Both the position numbers and the translations under genes were made by a program. This document shows, one piece after another, positions 60,693-64,000 of a DNA stretch of 64,000 nt. The notes under the pieces are model-generated. The model did not search any database, was not told the origin of the DNA, and saw only the letters and a program-made list of their open reading frames with translations. Position 1 is the stretch's first letter. Each line of letters begins with the position of its first letter. Origin of the DNA: an uncultured Lachnospiraceae bacterium (GTDB lineage: Bacteria; Bacillota; Clostridia; Lachnospirales; Lachnospiraceae); assembly GCA_910587765.1 (NCBI GenBank), contig CAJUNR010000020.1:1-64000 (forward strand), read 5' to 3'.

Positions 60693-61523
60693 TTATCCGC
60701 AATTTCCCACAAACACATACTTGAGACGGTTCCTGGCGACGTCTGCCAGCGCATGCACCCGCCGTACGTCCGTCGCATCCCGATCCGTCATGCGGTATCT
60801 GGGAAAGAACCGGGTGACATGAAGCGGAATATCCGCGTTCACCGAGGCGATCCATGCGGCTTCCTCTTCCATCTCTTCGAGTCCGTCATTTTCTCCCGGG
60901 ACGATCAGCGTCGTCAGTTCCACATGGCAGTCCCTGTCCGCCCGGGCAATAAACGCTTTCACGGTATCCAAATCCCCGCCAAGCTTCCGATAATATTCCT
61001 CCCGGAATCCTTTCAGATCAATGTTCATCGCGTCCACATAAGGAAGAAGCGCCTCCAGCACGGAAAGCGACGCGCTCCCGTTTGTAACCAGCACGTTCTT
61101 CATCCCCCGTTCATGAATCAGCTTCGCGGTATCCCGCACGTACTCCCAGCCGACCAGCGGCTCATTGTACGTAAACGCAATTCCGATATTTCCCACGAGA
61201 CGGTATTTTTCCGCCCTCTGTACCAGCTCCGCGGGAGAGGCATACCGGAACATTGCCGTCTCTTCGTCCGCCATGGAAATCTCATGGTTCTGGCAGAAGG
61301 GACAGCTCAGATTACACCCGTAGCTGCCCACGGACAGGATCAGACCTCCCGGACAGAACAGCCGGAGCGGCTTTTTCTCCACGGGATCCAGATTCAGGGA
61401 AGTCACCTGTCCGTAATTGGCGCACACAATCTCCCCGCCCTCATTCTTCCTCGCGCGGCACCGTCCTCTCTGCCCTGGTTTCAGATGGCAATGATGCATA
61501 CATACCTGACAGACTGCGTCCAT
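60693..61523 (-). CDS. AmmeMemoRadiSam-system radical SAM protein
   Basis: A 276-residue radical SAM enzyme related to pyruvate formate-lyase activators. The iron-sulfur motif is GCNLSCPFCQNHEIS (C-x3-C-x2-C) and IAFTYNEPLVGWEYVRD follows. It is the radical SAM part of the AmmeMemoRadiSam system, conserved in many anaerobes and archaea, with unknown substrate. The partner Memo/AMMECR1 protein is encoded directly upstream, 23 bases away. Confidence 0.93.
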   Translation of the reverse strand: MDAVCQVCMHHCHLKPGQRGRCRARKNEGGEIVCANYGQVTSLNLDPVEKKPLRLFCPGGLILSVGSYGCNLSCPFCQNHEISMADEETAMFRYASPAELVQRAEKYRLVGNIGIAFTYNEPLVGWEYVRDTAKLIHERGMKNVLVTNGSASLSVLEALLPYVDAMNIDLKGFREEYYRKLGGDLDTVKAFIARADRDCHVELTTLIVPGENDGLEEMEEEAAWIASVNADIPLHVTRFFPRYRMTDRDATDVRRVHALADVARNRLKYVFVGNCG

Positions 61524-61546
61524 TCTCTCTCCTCCGTTTTGTCCTT

Positions 61547-62932
61547 TTATACATGTCTGACCACTTCAAACCGTTCCAGTTCCGCCTCTTCATGTTCGCC
61601 TATGCCGGCCTTCCGCTTTGCGATGGCGATCTGCTCCTCCACCGTATCGACCCCTTCCAGATTCGGGAGCAGAAGACCGCGCCGGTATCCTTTTGTCACC
61701 ACCACTCCGTAACGCTTTGCATCCAGTTCCCCGGGAGAAGCAATCTTCTCCGTATCCCCCAGGACATCCACGCTGACCGTGAGCTGTTCCAGCTCCTCCT
61801 GCCCCACCGGTGAGAACCTGGGATCCCGGGAACACGCGCTGACCGCGTTGCAGATGATCTCTTCCGCAATGTGGGACTGTACCGCCTGTATCGTCCCGAT
61901 ACAGCCTCTGAGCCTGCCGTCCTTCTTCAGAGACACGAAAACCCCTGCCCGGCGTCCGCACATCTCCTCCGGAAGCCCTTCCGGCGTCCCGATGATCTGT
62001 CCGGTCCGCACATAATGCTCGATCGTCTCCCTTGCCAGACGCACGTAAGCGTCTTCCTGTTCTCTGCGCCGGAGCCGTTCCAGACGTTTCTTCTCTTCAT
62101 ACGCCTCCAGAAAGCAACGGGAAAAATCCGGTCCTTCCGCCTCATACGCGCAGACGCCGTACCCTACTCCGAACGGCCCTTCGTAGGAAAGGCGCTCGCT
62201 CCGGACGCTCTGCCCGTCCATCGCCCCCGCCAGAATCACAAACGACCGGTGCCCGCACTCCCCTGCCTTCTCGCAGAAATCCTCCGGCATCTCCAGCAGT
62301 TCTCCGAACGCTCCCTTTTCCATAATCTCCATAATCGCTTTGTCGTACTGCGGCCCCTCTTTTCGGTATCCGTACGGACCGTCCTTTTTCAGCCGGTGAG
62401 ACAGATCGCCGCTGCCGATCAGAACCGCGTTCCGCTCCAGCGCCTCCGCCGTTCTCCTGACAAGTTGCCCCAGCCTGTAATGTTCCGCAAAGGACAGTCC
62501 AGACAGTCCGATCCGGACCAGGCGGTAATCCCTGCAGTACCGGTTGATAAAATACAGCGGAACCATGGTCCCGTGATCCAGCGCTTTCTCCCGCTCGCCA
62601 AGCGTCCCCGCGGGCAGTCCCTCGCCGGCGGCAAACTGACAGAGCATTTCTGTAAATTCCGTGTCGTAGACCGCTTCTACCTTCACCTGCCCTGCTCCGA
62701 ACCGGCCAAAATCTCCGGATGCGCCCACTCCCGGAGAGATGTGGAAATAATCTCCGTACAGAATCTGATGAGGCGAGACCAGGATCACCGTATCCGGATT
62801 CTGCCTGCAGATCCTTCTTCCCACTTCTTCAAAGGCCTCTGTCGTGCTGCGGATTCTCTTTTCTTCTCCTCTTCCCACCTCCGGCACAATCAGCGGCGGA
62901 TGCGGAACCATATATGCCGCTTTCACTCCCAT
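61547..62932 (-). CDS. Fused Memo-like dioxygenase-fold / AMMECR1 protein
   Basis: A 461-residue protein. N-terminal half (about 1-270) is an LigB/Memo-type fold (YMVPHPPLIVPEVGRGE, VILVSPHQILYGDYFHIS, LIGSGDLSHRLKKDGPYGY), with histidines that could bind metal. The C-terminal half is AMMECR1 (AGVFVSLKKDGRLRGCIGTIQAV, VSACSRDPRFSPV). It pairs with the radical SAM protein. Both domains have human homologues (MEMO1, AMMECR1) of debated activity. The ATG chosen follows AAAGGTGG. Confidence 0.93.
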   Translation of the reverse strand: MGVKAAYMVPHPPLIVPEVGRGEEKRIRSTTEAFEEVGRRICRQNPDTVILVSPHQILYGDYFHISPGVGASGDFGRFGAGQVKVEAVYDTEFTEMLCQFAAGEGLPAGTLGEREKALDHGTMVPLYFINRYCRDYRLVRIGLSGLSFAEHYRLGQLVRRTAEALERNAVLIGSGDLSHRLKKDGPYGYRKEGPQYDKAIMEIMEKGAFGELLEMPEDFCEKAGECGHRSFVILAGAMDGQSVRSERLSYEGPFGVGYGVCAYEAEGPDFSRCFLEAYEEKKRLERLRRREQEDAYVRLARETIEHYVRTGQIIGTPEGLPEEMCGRRAGVFVSLKKDGRLRGCIGTIQAVQSHIAEEIICNAVSACSRDPRFSPVGQEELEQLTVSVDVLGDTEKIASPGELDAKRYGVVVTKGYRRGLLLPNLEGVDTVEEQIAIAKRKAGIGEHEEAELERFEVVRHV

Positions 62933-62978
62933 ATTGACCACCTTTCCCTGTCCTTCTTAACGCTCTGCGCTCTTATTT

Positions 62979-63776
62979 TTATATCACTTCCTCATAATTC
63001 TGATACAGCCGGTCGGACAGAAGACCGCCGGTTCTTAGAACCCTCGCGTATTTCCGTATCTCGTCCACCGCGGTCAGCACCGCATGTTCCATACGCTCCT
63101 TCAAAAAGCGGTCGCTTTCCTCGCAGAACGGATGGACGCTGCCGTCCATGATCAGGCCGCCGAGCCCGTGGTCCTGTCCCATCACTCTGGAAATCATTCT
63201 CAGCATAATCCGTTTTACGGGATTTCTGCACACAAAGAATGAAATGACGAGACGAAACTGCCGGATGCAGGTATCAATCTGTTCCGGCGACACATCGTCG
63301 AACATCCGCGAAATCTGTCTTCTCGTATGCGCTCTGCTGATCAGATGATGCACCGGAACCTCATTCAGCGGCTGCCGCCGGTCAAGCGCCATCAGATAGC
63401 GGTCAAATTCCGTTTCGACGGTCAGATGGCCTAGGCCCTTGTCCTGCGCATACTGATTTACAAACGGATGACACTCGTGATCAAGGATAAAATGACACAA
63501 AAACCCATACAAATAGGCCCTCAGCGCCGGATCCTCTCCCTTCCTCCAGCACATCCTTCCTCTGTCAAAAAAATCTGCCGCCGGTTTTTTGTGCATGGCA
63601 ACGCCCTGCTGATTGATCCGGTTCTTCCTCACCGGATAATAATAGAATAACAAATCCGGCCCGTGCAGACCGAGAAGAAACGCATCCTTCCCCTGACGGA
63701 CCTCCTGTCTTATGTTTTCTGGCAGCTTTTGAAAAACCTTTTTCCCAAACACGTAATGTGCATAGGTTGCCGGCAT
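62979..63776 (-). CDS. Zinc-dependent phospholipase C-family protein
   Basis: A 265-residue helical protein with histidine/aspartate metal ligands spread as in zinc-dependent phospholipase C: PATYAHYVFGKKV, LLGLHGPDLLFYYYP, FLCHFILDHECHPF, and RAHTRRQISRM. No signal peptide is visible, so it may act inside the cell. AGGAGGAG lies before the chosen ATG. It is separated by 47 bases from the Memo gene on the same strand. Confidence 0.87.
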   Translation of the reverse strand: MPATYAHYVFGKKVFQKLPENIRQEVRQGKDAFLLGLHGPDLLFYYYPVRKNRINQQGVAMHKKPAADFFDRGRMCWRKGEDPALRAYLYGFLCHFILDHECHPFVNQYAQDKGLGHLTVETEFDRYLMALDRRQPLNEVPVHHLISRAHTRRQISRMFDDVSPEQIDTCIRQFRLVISFFVCRNPVKRIMLRMISRVMGQDHGLGGLIMDGSVHPFCEESDRFLKERMEHAVLTAVDEIRKYARVLRTGGLLSDRLYQNYEEVI

Positions 63777-63943
63777 ATCCATCTCCTCCTGCTGTAATTT
63801 CGCTGCAGCCGCCGAAGCGCCCTCCCCGAACGGGAAGCATAAAAACCTGTCTCCGGCAGCTCCTTTTCTTTTTGCTTTCAGTATAGCACAATTGACCGCT
63901 TCTGCATATGATGAAGTGTAAATAGTTTTTGGAGGTTATCTTC

Positions 63944-64000
63944 ATGGGTGATTTAAGTTCAAGGAACGGTTGCGGCTGCGGCTGCGACAACAACTGCGGA
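63944..64000 (+). CDS. Start of a Cys/Gly-rich small protein (cut by the window edge)
   Basis: The frame begins MGDLSSRNGCGCGCDNNCG and runs off the right edge. GGAGG lies before the ATG with suitable spacing. Such short cysteine-rich runs occur in spore-coat-like and metal-binding proteins; nothing more can be said from 19 residues. Confidence 0.6.
   Translation, partial: MGDLSSRNGCGCGCDNNCG

Noticed and set aside
1..64000. CRISPR arrays and rRNA genes.
   Set aside because: No regularly spaced identical repeats with unique spacers, and no rRNA-like sequence, were seen on reading the window.

Overview
The window looks like a spore-forming, low-redox Firmicute of the Lachnospiraceae type. 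The evidence is the core genes: sigma-E, sigma-G and SpoIIGA, YlmC/YmxH, a dcw cell-division cluster, NrdR, an AmmeMemoRadiSam pair, and a GC-rich backbone with good Shine-Dalgarno sites. This is inference from gene content; no rRNA or species marker lies in the window.

Bases 1 to about 25,490 are an AT-rich accessory island of integrative or plasmid-like character. It carries a serine resolvase, a LexA-type DNA-binding protein without its protease domain, a zinc-ribbon protein, a PIN toxin with its antitoxin, a DUF262-like protein, a sigma-like factor, an LPD11-type protein, a J-domain protein, two ribbon-helix-helix regulators, a LytTR regulator, a TIR/nucleoside-deoxyribosyltransferase-like candidate defence protein, an HNH-AP2 endonuclease, a replication-initiator-like protein, and HU-type proteins. 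Several small genes shorter than 60 codons are added here. The right end of the island interrupts a D-alanyl-D-alanine carboxypeptidase gene: the chromosomal reading frame is intact through its SxxK and SxN motifs and then runs into island sequence near 25,493. The left end is outside the window.

From 25.5 kb on the sequence is ordinary chromosome. In order: dac (broken), divergent PAP2, rpsU, hemL-hemB-precorrin-2 dehydrogenase, a two-component system, TraX, a left-handed beta-helix protein, topB, tmcAL, and an orphan kdpDE-like pair. Next comes a promoter-driven cobalamin riboswitch with no gene behind it, then UPF0210 and ACT proteins, a YycJ-type hydrolase, coaE, polA and a zinc-finger anti-sigma-like protein. 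After tRNA-Leu follow AIM24 and TerD proteins, aroK, nrdR, ylmC and sigG convergent with sigE-spoIIGA, aroD, aroE, an 85-bp structured tandem repeat, and then ftsZ, ftsQ, murA, ftsW and mraY. The window ends with tRNA-Thr, the AmmeMemoRadiSam pair, a zinc-dependent phospholipase-C-like protein, and the start of a Cys/Gly-rich small protein.

The most unusual signals are non-coding. The orphan cobalamin riboswitch has a consensus promoter and ends in a very strong hairpin whose loop is perfectly complementary to the B12 box. There is a 141-bp near-palindrome next to tRNA-Leu and a tandem repeat with a compensatory base change. In the island there are a 1.1-kb palindrome-rich region beside the Rep-like gene, a degenerate 5-bp repeat, six GATATC-centred operators around an RHH gene, and two small-gene cassettes each bracketed by related inverted repeats.
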